This document shows, in pieces, positions 1 through 7,662 of a DNA stretch of 12,742 bases. Position 1 is the stretch's first letter. Every line of letters starts with the position of its first letter. Origin of the DNA: an uncultured Roseiflexaceae bacterium (GTDB taxonomy: Bacteria > Chloroflexota > Chloroflexia > Chloroflexales > Roseiflexaceae); the NCBI GenBank assembly GCA_903932805.1, contig CAIZHO010000114.1, forward strand, positions 1-12,742, read 5' to 3'. A program made the position numbers and the translations under genes. Under the pieces are notes generated by a model, which saw only the letters and a list, made by a program, of their open reading frames with translations, was not told the origin of the DNA and searched no databases.

Positions 1-1391
1 TCCTTGGTTGGGGCAACACTGCTGCTCTCTGGGTGGGCTGCATTGTCGCCTTGTCGAGTACCATGGTCATCCTTAAAACGTTGTCTGCACAGGGTGAACT
101 GGGCACCTTGGGTAGCCGGGTGATGATTAGCATGCTGATTGTCCAAGACCTGGCAGTGGTGCCGATGATGCTGATTCTGCCGGAGCTCAATAGCCTCGAG
201 AGTGGTCTGACCAATTTGCTCTGGGCCGGGTTGCGCGCAGTGATTTTTTTGGCGGTCATGATCCTCATCGGCACCCGCGTCATGCCCATGTTGTTGCGCA
301 CGATTAGTCGCCTCGGATCGCGTGAGTTGTTTTTGGTGGCGATTACCGCGATTGGGTTGGGAATTGGCTATGCGACCTACTTGGTCGGATTGTCGTTTGC
401 CTTCGGCGCGTTCGTTGCAGGGATGATTTTGAGCGAATCCGAATACAGTCATCAGGCATTGAGCGATATCATCCCACTGCGCGACATCTTCAGTATGCTC
501 TTTTTTGTATCGGTCGGGATGCTCATCAATCCTACGTTTCTCTGGACCAATGCAATTGTGATTGGTGTCTTTGTGCTGATTGTGATGCTGAGCAAAGCAA
601 CGATTTTCGGGGTGCTCACCCATCTGTTCAAGTACCGTGGCGATACGCCGCTTGCGGTTGCATTAGGGCTCTTCCAAGTGGGCGAATTTGCTTTTGTATT
701 GGCACGTGTCGGGCTCGATCGCGAGATGTTGAGTCACGATCAGTACAACATCTTGTTGGCGACCGCGTTGGTGACGATGATCCTTACCCCGAGTGTAATG
801 CGCCTGCGCCCCATGCTGTACCGGTTGCAGCGCAGGTGGTGGCCCGCACCGGTCGCGCAGCTCAGCGATATCGTCGATGAGACAGCCTTGCAACAGCATG
901 CCATTGTGGTCGGCTATGGTCGCGTCGGGCAGTACACTGCGCATCTCTTGCAACGCCTCGGCATACCGTTCGTTATCATCGAAGCAGACCAAAATCGCCT
1001 TGAATCGCTGCAAAAACAGAAGTTACCCGCAATCTATGGTGACGGTGCCAGCGCCGAGGTATTACATGCTGCCCACATCGAACGTGCGCGGATGGTGTTG
1101 ATTGCGGTGGGGTCGGCGGTCGATGTCGAGTCGATTGCACGGCAGGCGCGGACAGTCTCACCCGCGGTGCACATCGTTGCGCGGGCAGCGGTCATCAATC
1201 AGGTCGAAGTGTTGCACGCATTGGGCATCCACGAGGTCGTTCAACCCGAGTTCGAGGCGGGGCTCGAAATGATGCGCCAGACCCTTCTCCACTTCGGTAT
1301 CGCATCGACCACAATTGAGCAGATGAGCGATGAAGTCCGCGATGCGGCTTATCTACCGATTCGTACTGCCACAGAGCGGGTTGAGGGTTGA
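1..1391 (+). CDS. CPA2-family monovalent cation:proton antiporter with RCK (TrkA-N) domain, 5' truncated
   Basis: Inner-membrane antiporter of the KefB/YbaL type, which exchanges K+ or Na+ for H+. The frame is open to the left window edge (codons readable from position 3), so the real start lies outside; the GTG at 33 is only the first internal start-like codon. The visible part holds a long series of hydrophobic segments, with the family motif ALSSTMVILK near its start and conserved stretches such as FAFGAFVAGMILSES and FFVSVGMLI in the middle. A cytoplasmic Rossmann-type RCK_N domain follows: IVVGYGRVGQ gives GxGxxG at codons 294-299 counted from position 33, then an acidic residue in the next strand (FVIIEAD) that usually sets NAD(H) preference. 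Stop TGA at 1389-1391. About 463 residues are seen; family members have roughly 550-670, so the first membrane helices are missing. The ion cannot be told from sequence. Family call is secure. Confidence 0.9.
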   Translation, partial: LGWGNTAALWVGCIVALSSTMVILKTLSAQGELGTLGSRVMISMLIVQDLAVVPMMLILPELNSLESGLTNLLWAGLRAVIFLAVMILIGTRVMPMLLRTISRLGSRELFLVAITAIGLGIGYATYLVGLSFAFGAFVAGMILSESEYSHQALSDIIPLRDIFSMLFFVSVGMLINPTFLWTNAIVIGVFVLIVMLSKATIFGVLTHLFKYRGDTPLAVALGLFQVGEFAFVLARVGLDREMLSHDQYNILLATALVTMILTPSVMRLRPMLYRLQRRWWPAPVAQLSDIVDETALQQHAIVVGYGRVGQYTAHLLQRLGIPFVIIEADQNRLESLQKQKLPAIYGDGASAEVLHAAHIERARMVLIAVGSAVDVESIARQARTVSPAVHIVARAAVINQVEVLHALGIHEVVQPEFEAGLEMMRQTLLHFGIASTTIEQMSDEVRDAAYLPIRTATERVEG

Positions 1392-1538
1392 GGGAGTGCG
1401 ATCACACAGATGCGTAGCGCAGCAGGGCAACGCACAGACCACTGTCATGTGATGCTAAAAGACTGCCATGCCCTGTAACGAAATCCCTTTTCGATGTCCA
1501 CCACTCATTTGGTTTATTCCATCTACCGTTGAACCCCC

Positions 1539-1685
1539 AACTGCCAACTGATAACTGCCAACTGCCAACTGCCAACTGATAACTGCCAACTGCCAACTGC
1601 CAACTGCCAACTGCCAACTGATAACTGCCAACTGATAACTGATAACTGATAACTGATAACTGATAACTGATAACTGATAACTGAT
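1539..1685. repeat. Tandem heptamer array, 21 units of AACTG(CC/AT)
   Basis: Twenty-one consecutive 7-bp units, alternately AACTGCC (10 copies) or AACTGAT (11 copies), plus a degenerate AACTC. The order by last two bases is cc, at, cc x3, at, cc x5, at, cc, at x8. The right end is thus a homogeneous block of eight AACTGAT units, and the left end is mostly AACTGCC. Because 7 is not a multiple of 3, each frame cycles through all phases and gives repetitive peptide such as QLSVISY on the minus strand. Similar heptanucleotide short tandem repeats are known from cyanobacteria and other bacteria. Copy number probably changes by strand slippage (inference). The array ends 28 bp before the -35 of the next gene's promoter. 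Confidence 0.95.
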
Positions 1686-1713
1686 AACTCTGCCCATTGT
1701 CATCCACTTATCA

Positions 1714-1742
1714 GCGACATCCTGTGGAGAACCCTCTACAAT
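1714..1742 (+). promoter_or_regulatory. Candidate sigma-70-type promoter of the secreted glycosidase-like gene
   Basis: GCGACA at 1714-1719 (4 of 6 matches to TTGACA), a 17-bp spacer, and TACAAT at 1737-1742 (5 of 6 matches to TATAAT). Transcription would start near 1749, about 23 nt before the ATG. The same TACAAT hexamer is used in the better promoter before alaS in this window. Confidence 0.45.
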
Positions 1743-1771
1743 AAGGTATTGCCTATATTAGCGAGTCTCAC

Positions 1772-3679
1772 ATGAAGCGACTGCCATTGTTTTTCAGGTT
1801 TTTTATCGTCGTTTTGGGCATGGGTATGGGCCAACCGGCCTTTGCCGAGGAACCCGTTCCAACGACGCCATACATCTACAGTTCTGGTCCTGTCCAGCCT
1901 TTTCTGCCACTCTCGGTGTGTGTCGCTATCCCCAACGGCCCGAGCGGTGCTGCCAGCCTGATTGTGAACGATGCGCGCATGCGCACCATTTCGAGTACCC
2001 CAATCGAGCTCGTCAACGGGTCAGCATGCACCAACGTTACCCCACGTGGGGCAGCAGGCACGTCGGCCGGGATTGTTTGGATGCCCAATGGTACGCCCGA
2101 AGGGGCGATTATTGCGACCAATCCGGCGCTCTACACACTCAGCCCCACCACCGAGGTGCGTACGGGTGTCGAGCGCTACGATCAGTTCATCCCCGCTGCC
2201 ACGACCATCATGCGCGGTGCAATCCTTGATTTACCGGCCGCCGACGGTTCGATTATCCACGGCTATCGATCACCCGATAGTCCGCTGATATGGCTACGAG
2301 ATCATGTCTATCAGATGCGCGGTGCGCGTTACTTTGATGCTGATATGACCAGCACGCTCAATGCGTTTGCGGCATTGCAATCTGCGGATGGGAGCTTCCC
2401 CGATTACCTTGCACGTGCACCATACGCAGATGTTCCATACCGCACGCCGGTCGAGACGGATGTAGAGTTTTTGTTTATCCAGGGCGTCTACCAGGCGTGG
2501 CAAGTCGGCGCGGGTGACGAATTTGCCCGGGGGCATTTGGCGGGGTTGCGGCGGGCAGTCAATTACAGCCTGCAGAATCCCTTGCGTTGGGATGCCGCAA
2601 AAGGACTTTTGCGCAGACCATTCACCATCGATACCTGGGATTTCGAAGTGACGTGGGCAACGGCTCCTCGGCACGAAATCGATGGTGCCACGCGCTGGGG
2701 GATCTTCCATGGCGACAACACCGGCATGGTGCAATCATTGCGCATGCTCGCGACCCTCGAAGAACGAGTCGGAGACCCTGCATTAGCAGCAGTGTGGCGT
2801 TCGATTGCTGATGGTATCATTCAGCGCCTCAATGCGCTGAGCTGGAACGGTCAGTTTTATCGGCATTTCGTTTTTGATCAACCACACAGCATACCAGGAC
2901 TCGACATGGAGCAACAGCTCAGCCTGTCGAACGCGTATGCCCTCAATCGGGGTGTATTAGACGATGCCCAGAGCGATGCAATCATCGATACCTACATCAG
3001 TCGGCGACGCGACGGGGTGTTTGCCGAGTGGTATTCGATTGATCCGCCGTTCCCGGTGGGTGTTCTGGGGCTGGGAGGGCGCGCCGGTGAAATTCCAGGC
3101 ACCTATGTCAACGGGGGCATCATGCCCATGGTCGGTGGCGAGTTGGCCCGCGGCGCGTTCCGCATGGGGCGCTCTACCTATGGCTTTGCAACGCTTGATT
3201 ACTATTGGTTGGGGATGCTCAGCCGCGGACGAAGCTTCCTCTGGTATGCACCCGATGGCGCCGAAGGTGTCGGCACACCTGACACGTTGAGTACTGACGG
3301 CTGGGGCGCAGCAACGATGCTCAATGCCTTTGTCGAGGGCGCGGTGGGTGTCGTCGACCAGAGCGACAATTTCCGGACCGCCTTGGTTTCGCCGCAGTGG
3401 TTCTATGCCGGCTTGACCGACGCCGCTGCAACGGTACGCTATGCAACAGGCTCAGGCTATGTGGCGTATCGCTGGCACCACGATGCATGTTGGGCGTCCG
3501 TTGATGTGACGGGTGCGGATGCGTATCAGGTCGCGATCCCCATACCTATGCAGACCACGGGCTGTAGCGGTGTGGTCAGTTCACCCAATGGCACGGTACG
3601 TATTGTCGAGCGCCGCGAGGGCAGAGTGGCAGTGATTGATGTGAGCACGCCCGAGGCGACGGTCGTCGTTAGCTGGTAG
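1772..3679 (+). CDS. Secreted (alpha/alpha)6 six-hairpin glycosidase-like protein
   Basis: Predicted exported carbohydrate-active protein, 635 aa. Residues 1-25 form a Sec signal peptide: basic KR at 2-3, a hydrophobic core, and AFA before E26. The central part reads like a six-hairpin (alpha/alpha)6-barrel glycosidase of the glucoamylase/GH63/GH94 kind. It has helix repeats with aromatic and acidic clusters: WLRDHVY at 174-180, DTWDFEVTW from 287, RWGIFHGDNTGMV, and GTYVNGGIMP with N447-G448-G449, a glycine-rich turn common in this superfamily. The last ~100 residues are strand-rich and hold two cysteines, suggesting a beta-sandwich cap. There is no lipobox and no C-terminal anchor, so it is probably soluble outside the membrane. 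Exact family, substrate and catalytic acids cannot be assigned. The ATG lacks a strong Shine-Dalgarno, but it gives a well-formed signal peptide. Its end overlaps the convergent zinc-ribbon gene by 11 bp. Confidence 0.65.
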   Translation: MKRLPLFFRFFIVVLGMGMGQPAFAEEPVPTTPYIYSSGPVQPFLPLSVCVAIPNGPSGAASLIVNDARMRTISSTPIELVNGSACTNVTPRGAAGTSAGIVWMPNGTPEGAIIATNPALYTLSPTTEVRTGVERYDQFIPAATTIMRGAILDLPAADGSIIHGYRSPDSPLIWLRDHVYQMRGARYFDADMTSTLNAFAALQSADGSFPDYLARAPYADVPYRTPVETDVEFLFIQGVYQAWQVGAGDEFARGHLAGLRRAVNYSLQNPLRWDAAKGLLRRPFTIDTWDFEVTWATAPRHEIDGATRWGIFHGDNTGMVQSLRMLATLEERVGDPALAAVWRSIADGIIQRLNALSWNGQFYRHFVFDQPHSIPGLDMEQQLSLSNAYALNRGVLDDAQSDAIIDTYISRRRDGVFAEWYSIDPPFPVGVLGLGGRAGEIPGTYVNGGIMPMVGGELARGAFRMGRSTYGFATLDYYWLGMLSRGRSFLWYAPDGAEGVGTPDTLSTDGWGAATMLNAFVEGAVGVVDQSDNFRTALVSPQWFYAGLTDAAATVRYATGSGYVAYRWHHDACWASVDVTGADAYQVAIPIPMQTTGCSGVVSSPNGTVRIVERREGRVAVIDVSTPEATVVVSW

Positions 3680-4322
3680 TGCCCACGCGCACAATGCGGG
3701 TACGGACGCCACCGTCTATGGCATGCAAGAGTTGCGTAGCAATCACGCTCTGAAGGTTGTCGACGGCGTGCTCGTCTGCCTGCTGGGCATAGCGCAGGGC
3801 GGGTGCACTGTCGCCATTGCGGCGCAGGACATCGCCAATGATGACCGCATGTTCAAACGGTGTTGCACCGACAGCTTGACCATGTTGCAGTGCGAGTTCA
3901 AACGAAAGCACCGTTTGATTGCGACAAAACCCTGCCATGGGGTGGAGCATATCTTCGCACTTCCAGGCAGCTCGCAAGGCATGCCAGCCGGCTTCGGCAT
4001 AGCGTTCCGTCATACGACACACATGCGCAGCGGCGAGGTATTCACGTGCCAAAAAAGGGTATCCGGTGTCGTTCAGTTGGGCCAAGTATGCAGTGGTTTT
4101 GACAATGGTACGCGCATCGGGGTGGGCTAATCTGACATCTTCGGCGCAGAATCGACAGGTGCCGCATTGTTGTACCCAATACGGGAGCGCGATGATGCTG
4201 AGTTCGTATGGTCGGCCATCGAGATCGCGACTGTCGATACGTGCCCGCGGATCGACACACGTGTAGGTGGTGGTGTTGGTGCATACTGCACACTGGCGGG
4301 CTTCACGGAGCAATGTCTGCAT
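3669..4322 (-). CDS. Zinc-ribbon / helical-repeat protein of unknown function (DUF2225-like)
   Basis: Probably cytoplasmic, 217 aa from the ATG at 4322. The N-terminal part has a zinc-binding pattern: CAVC just after the start, then CGTCRFC about 45 residues later. The rest is helical with TPR-like character (YLAAAHVCRMTERYAEAGWHALRAAWKCED). This layout recalls DUF2225-type proteins, but I do not recognise the family with certainty and assign no function. Start choice: the ATG at 4322 has GAGG four bases upstream and puts the zinc ribbon directly at the N-terminus. A GTG at 4421 would add 33 residues, but it has no ribosome site and would lay coding sequence across the strong alaS promoter (4365-4394). 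Divergent from alaS and convergent with the glycosidase-like gene, so it appears monocistronic. Stop TAA at 3669-3671. Confidence 0.7.
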   Translation of the reverse strand: MQTLLREARQCAVCTNTTTYTCVDPRARIDSRDLDGRPYELSIIALPYWVQQCGTCRFCAEDVRLAHPDARTIVKTTAYLAQLNDTGYPFLAREYLAAAHVCRMTERYAEAGWHALRAAWKCEDMLHPMAGFCRNQTVLSFELALQHGQAVGATPFEHAVIIGDVLRRNGDSAPALRYAQQADEHAVDNLQSVIATQLLHAIDGGVRTRIVRVGTTS

Positions 4323-4364
4323 CGAACCTCGAATCCCACTGCGCGCTGCGCCCGTGTGGATGTG

Positions 4365-4394
4365 TTGACGCGTCTGCGATGCGTCGGCTACAAT
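4365..4394 (+). promoter_or_regulatory. Promoter of alaS
   Basis: TTGACG at 4365-4370 (5 of 6) and TACAAT at 4389-4394 (5 of 6), separated by 18 bp. Expected transcription start is near 4401, giving a leader of about 50 nt. This is the best sigma-70-like promoter in the window and argues against the long GTG start of the divergent gene. Confidence 0.65.
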
Positions 4395-4417
4395 AGGCAA
4401 TGTGTAAGGATTGGATA

Positions 4418-4437
4418 ACACACATATCGCTGTGTGT
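4418..4437. promoter_or_regulatory. 7-bp inverted repeat in the alaS leader
   Basis: ACACACA (4418-4424) and TGTGTGT (4431-4437) around a 6-base centre, TATCGC. It lies between the expected transcription start and the GGAG ribosome site at 4443-4446. It could be an operator or an RNA hairpin near the ribosome site. E. coli AlaRS is known to repress its own gene through a palindrome near the promoter, but no direct match to that site is claimed. Confidence 0.35.
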
Positions 4438-4451
4438 CAATCGGAGCGACC

Positions 4452-7124
4452 ATGAAAAAGCTGACGTCTGATCAGATTCGCCAGGCATACCTCACGTTCT
4501 TTGCAGAACGCGGACATACAATAGTGCCCAGTTCGTCGCTCATCCCGGGCAACGATCCGACGCTCATGTTTGCCAACTCAGGCATGGTGCAGTTCAAAGA
4601 TACCTTCCTCGGCCTCGAGCAACGCCCATACACCCGTGCCACCACCGCACAGAAGTGCTTGCGCGTCTCGGGCAAACACAACGATCTCGAAGAAGTCGGT
4701 CCATCCCCGCGGCACCATACATTTTTCGAGATGCTGGGCAATTTTTCGTTCGGCGATTACTTCAAAGCCGAAGCGATCCCGATGGCGTGGGAGCTGCTGA
4801 CCAAAGTCTTTGAACTGCCGGTCGAACGGCTCTGGTTCACGGTTTATCAAGGCAACGAGCAGGTCCCTGCCGACGAAGATGCCGCCGCCATGTGGGTCAA
4901 AGCGGGCGCGTCGCCCGATCGCGTCTTGCGCTTCGGCGAAAAAGACAATTTCTGGGTCATGGCCGACACCGGCCCATGTGGCCCGTGTTCAGAGATAACC
5001 GTCTACCTCGGTGAAGACCTCTCGAGGATGTCGGCAGCGGGCGTCAACAGCGACGATCCCGATTATGTCGAAATCTGGAACAACGTCTTCATGCAGTTCG
5101 AGCGCAGTACCATGCAACCGTTGCCGCGCCCGTCGGTCGACACCGGCATGGGCCTCGAGCGCATCGCCATGGTCCTCCAGGGCGTCAAAAACACCTACGA
5201 CACCGACTTGTTTGTGTCACTCATCGACACCATCAAAACGCTTGGTCACAAGACCGAAGCCGACTACCGCGCCAATGTCGCCCCCTATCGTGCAGTGGCA
5301 GACCACAGTCGCTCCGTCGCCTTCTTGATTGCCGATGGTGTATTGCCCGGCAACACCGGTCGATCCTATGTGTTGCGACGCATCTTGCGCCGGGCGGTCT
5401 ATCAGGGCCGGTTGATTGGTTTTGACAAGCCGTTTTTCACCACTGTGGTGGCCAAACTCATCGATCTGATGGGCACCGCCTACCCCGAGCTCAAGAGTCG
5501 CGGGGCATTCATTCTCGAGACCGTCGAGGCCGAAGAACAGCAGTTCTTGCGCACGTTGTCGAGTGGTTTGGTCAAGCTTGATGCGATTATTGGTCAGGTG
5601 AAAGCCAAAGGCGGCCTGATTATCCCTGGTGAAGAAGCATTCAAACTCAAAGACACGGACGGCTTCCCCCTCGACTTGACCGAAAAAATCGCGGCCCACC
5701 ACGGGATGACCGTCGATGTCGCCGCCTACGATACAGCCATGGCTGCCCAACGCGGTCGCTCACGCGCCAACGCCAACTTTAAGCGCGGTGCCGATACCGA
5801 AGTCTGGGCAGAACTCAATCTGAGCCCGTCGACATTTGTCGGCTACACGCAGCTCGAAGGCAAGGGTACCATTACGGCTATCGTCAGCGCGGACGACGTC
5901 AAGCACGACGCTTCGGTGGGCACCGAGGTCCAAATCGTGCTGGACAGTACCCCATTCTATGCAGAGTCAGGCGGGCAGGTGGGTGACACCGGTACACTGA
6001 CCACAGCCACGGGTACGGTGCACGTCACCGACACCCAACGGCCCATTCCTGGCGTCATCGTGCATATCGGTGTCGTCACACGTGGCACCATTGCGCGTGG
6101 GTCGGTTGCCCAGGCGGTCGTCGACGGCGTGCGTCGTGGCCATATCCAGCGCAACCACACCGCTACCCATCTACTCCAGCGTGCCCTACGCGATGTGTTG
6201 GGTGAACACGCTGCACAGGCGGGTTCACTGGTATCGGCTGAGCGTTTGCGCTTTGACTTTACGCACAACAAGTCGGTCAGCATTGAGCAACAGCGCGACA
6301 TTGAGCGCCGTGTCAACACCTGGGTGCGCGCCGATCAAAGCGTCACCTGGGCCGAAATGCCGTACCAAGAGGCCCTCGACAACGGTGCAATAGCGTTGTT
6401 TGGCGAAAAATACGGTGACCGCGTGCGCCTCGTCCACGCAACATCGGGCAGCAACAGCGGCGAACCAGGCTATGTGAGCCGCGACTCGCGCGAATTGTGT
6501 GGCGGCACACACGTCACCCGCACGGGCGAGATTGGATTGGTCCGCATCGTGTCAGAGGCGAGTGTGGCCGGCGGCGTCCGCCGTATCGAAGCGGTCACCG
6601 GCCTCGGCGCTGAGCAGTTGGTCGAAGAGCAATTCGAAGCGATGCGCGGTATCGCCAATCGGCTCGGTGTGACGCCGGCGCAGATCAACGAACGCATCGA
6701 GTCGGTGCTGTCAGACCTCAAAGCCAGTCAGCGTGCGCTCGAGGCACTCACGGCAGCAGCTACCGGCGGTAAAGCCGATGCACTGCTTGCCCATGCACCC
6801 GTCAACGGCGGGATTACCTACGTGCTGACACGTGTAGACGGTAACGACGGCGCCCAATTGCGGGAACTCGCCGAGCAACTCATCAGCAAACAACCCGCCG
6901 CTGTGGTGGTGTTGACCAGTGTGCTTGCAGACAAAGCAGCGTTGCTGGTGATGGTCGGCAACGGTGCAGCGGGCAAACACGCCGGCAATCTGGTCAAGGA
7001 ACTCGCCCCGGTCATGGGCGGCAATGGTGGTGGTCGACCCGATGTTGCCCAGGCTGGCAGCAAAGATATCACCAACGTCGACGCTGTGCTCATTAAAGCT
7101 CAGCAGTTGTTGGGCCTCGCCTAA
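4452..7124 (+). CDS. alaS: Alanyl-tRNA synthetase
   Basis: Class II synthetase that charges tRNA-Ala, cytoplasmic, 890 aa against a usual ~875. The start at 4452 is chosen because GGAG (4443-4446) lies five bases before ATG and the protein then begins MKKLTSDQIRQAYLTFF, as the family does. A GTG at 4434 would precede the ribosome site. Domains in order: catalytic class II core (FANSGMVQFKDTFLG, KHNDLEEVGPSPRHHTFFEM, ADTGPCGPCSE, DTGMGLERIAMVLQG); tRNA-recognition helices; editing domain with zinc-type ligands H569 and H573 (HTATH) and C683/H687 (CGGTH), the expected pair of motifs for clearing Ser/Gly-tRNA-Ala; C-Ala (DHHA1) domain ending with the glycine-rich GGGRPDVAQAG. All key motifs are intact. 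It has its own promoter and a strong terminator, so it is mainly monocistronic. Confidence 0.98.
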   Translation: MKKLTSDQIRQAYLTFFAERGHTIVPSSSLIPGNDPTLMFANSGMVQFKDTFLGLEQRPYTRATTAQKCLRVSGKHNDLEEVGPSPRHHTFFEMLGNFSFGDYFKAEAIPMAWELLTKVFELPVERLWFTVYQGNEQVPADEDAAAMWVKAGASPDRVLRFGEKDNFWVMADTGPCGPCSEITVYLGEDLSRMSAAGVNSDDPDYVEIWNNVFMQFERSTMQPLPRPSVDTGMGLERIAMVLQGVKNTYDTDLFVSLIDTIKTLGHKTEADYRANVAPYRAVADHSRSVAFLIADGVLPGNTGRSYVLRRILRRAVYQGRLIGFDKPFFTTVVAKLIDLMGTAYPELKSRGAFILETVEAEEQQFLRTLSSGLVKLDAIIGQVKAKGGLIIPGEEAFKLKDTDGFPLDLTEKIAAHHGMTVDVAAYDTAMAAQRGRSRANANFKRGADTEVWAELNLSPSTFVGYTQLEGKGTITAIVSADDVKHDASVGTEVQIVLDSTPFYAESGGQVGDTGTLTTATGTVHVTDTQRPIPGVIVHIGVVTRGTIARGSVAQAVVDGVRRGHIQRNHTATHLLQRALRDVLGEHAAQAGSLVSAERLRFDFTHNKSVSIEQQRDIERRVNTWVRADQSVTWAEMPYQEALDNGAIALFGEKYGDRVRLVHATSGSNSGEPGYVSRDSRELCGGTHVTRTGEIGLVRIVSEASVAGGVRRIEAVTGLGAEQLVEEQFEAMRGIANRLGVTPAQINERIESVLSDLKASQRALEALTAAATGGKADALLAHAPVNGGITYVLTRVDGNDGAQLRELAEQLISKQPAAVVVLTSVLADKAALLVMVGNGAAGKHAGNLVKELAPVMGGNGGGRPDVAQAGSKDITNVDAVLIKAQQLLGLA

Positions 7125-7136
7125 CGACCGTTACAC

Positions 7137-7172
7137 CGACGCTCGAGGTGCGCCTCGAGCGTCGTTTTTTTT
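7137..7172 (+). terminator. Strong intrinsic terminator after alaS
   Basis: Perfect 12-bp stem, 7137-7148 with 7153-7164, a 4-base loop (TGCG), then eight T (7165-7172). The next bases, GGAGGG, are the ribosome-binding site of ruvX, so the T-tract touches the Shine-Dalgarno directly. Confidence 0.95.
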
Positions 7173-7185
7173 GGAGGGAATGGTG

Positions 7186-7662
7186 ATGACGGTACCACAC
7201 GGTCGATTATTAGCCCTCGATGTCGGCGAAAAACGCATCGGCGTGGCGCTCAGCGACGAATCGCAGACAGTGGCATCGGCGTATGCCACCCTCCATGCGA
7301 CGCCATTTACGGTGTTTGTTCAGAAGCTTTCCAAGATTTTGGCCATGGAGCATGTGGTCGAAATCGTCGTTGGCCTGCCGTTATCGCTCAATGGTAACGA
7401 GGGTCCACAAGCCGCGCGCATCCGGGCGTTCATCGCCGCATTGACCCCATTGGTCACCCAACCGATTACGACCTGCGATGAACGATATACGTCTGCCGAA
7501 GCAGAGCGCATCATGCAAGAGGCTGGTTTGCGACCTGAGCAACGCAAAGCCAAAATCGACGAAGTCGCGGCATCGATTATCCTGCAAGACGTGCTCAATG
7601 CGCGGTATATCCGCCAAGATACATATACGGCCTACAACGAAAATGAAGGAGACATCGAATGA
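7186..7662 (+). CDS. ruvX: RuvX/YqgF family RNase H-fold nuclease (putative Holliday junction resolvase / pre-16S rRNA nuclease)
   Basis: Cytoplasmic RNase H-like protein, 158 aa, a normal length for the family (~140-160). Members are described as Holliday-junction resolvase-like proteins and, in E. coli, as a nuclease for 16S rRNA 5' maturation. Motifs: LALDVGEKRIGVALSDE with D12, VVGLPLSLNG, CDERYTSAEAE with D98/E99, and KIDEVAASIILQ with D125; these are the family's acidic metal-binding positions. Start: GGAGGG at 7173-7178 lies 7-8 bases before the ATG at 7186. In-frame ATG 7180 and GTG 7183 are possible but too close. The alaS terminator lies directly before it and I see no clear separate promoter, so expression may depend on read-through or on a promoter inside alaS. 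It overlaps the next gene by ATGA (7659-7662), suggesting translational coupling. Confidence 0.93.
   Translation: MTVPHGRLLALDVGEKRIGVALSDESQTVASAYATLHATPFTVFVQKLSKILAMEHVVEIVVGLPLSLNGNEGPQAARIRAFIAALTPLVTQPITTCDERYTSAEAERIMQEAGLRPEQRKAKIDEVAASIILQDVLNARYIRQDTYTAYNENEGDIE

Larger units (their letters stand above)
1392..1771. other. Intergenic region: heptamer array plus promoter, no credible gene
   Basis: This 380-bp gap separates the antiporter from the secreted glycosidase-like gene. I see nothing recognisable in 1392-1538: no clear terminator for the antiporter and no gene. 1539-1685 is a heptamer tandem array, and 1714-1742 holds a promoter candidate. Open frames on the minus strand here are produced by the repeat and are not regarded as genes. 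Confidence 0.8.

Noticed and set aside
1402..1707. Minus-strand open frames of 101 and 82 codons with repeated QLSVISY/QLAVGS
   Set aside because: They are made by the 7-bp repeat, which keeps several frames open with the same peptide. No ribosome site and no similarity outside the repeat.
5217..5750. Long open frame on the strand opposite alaS (177 codons)
   Set aside because: Shadow of alaS codon bias; no start signal or recognisable domain, and alaS is unambiguous.
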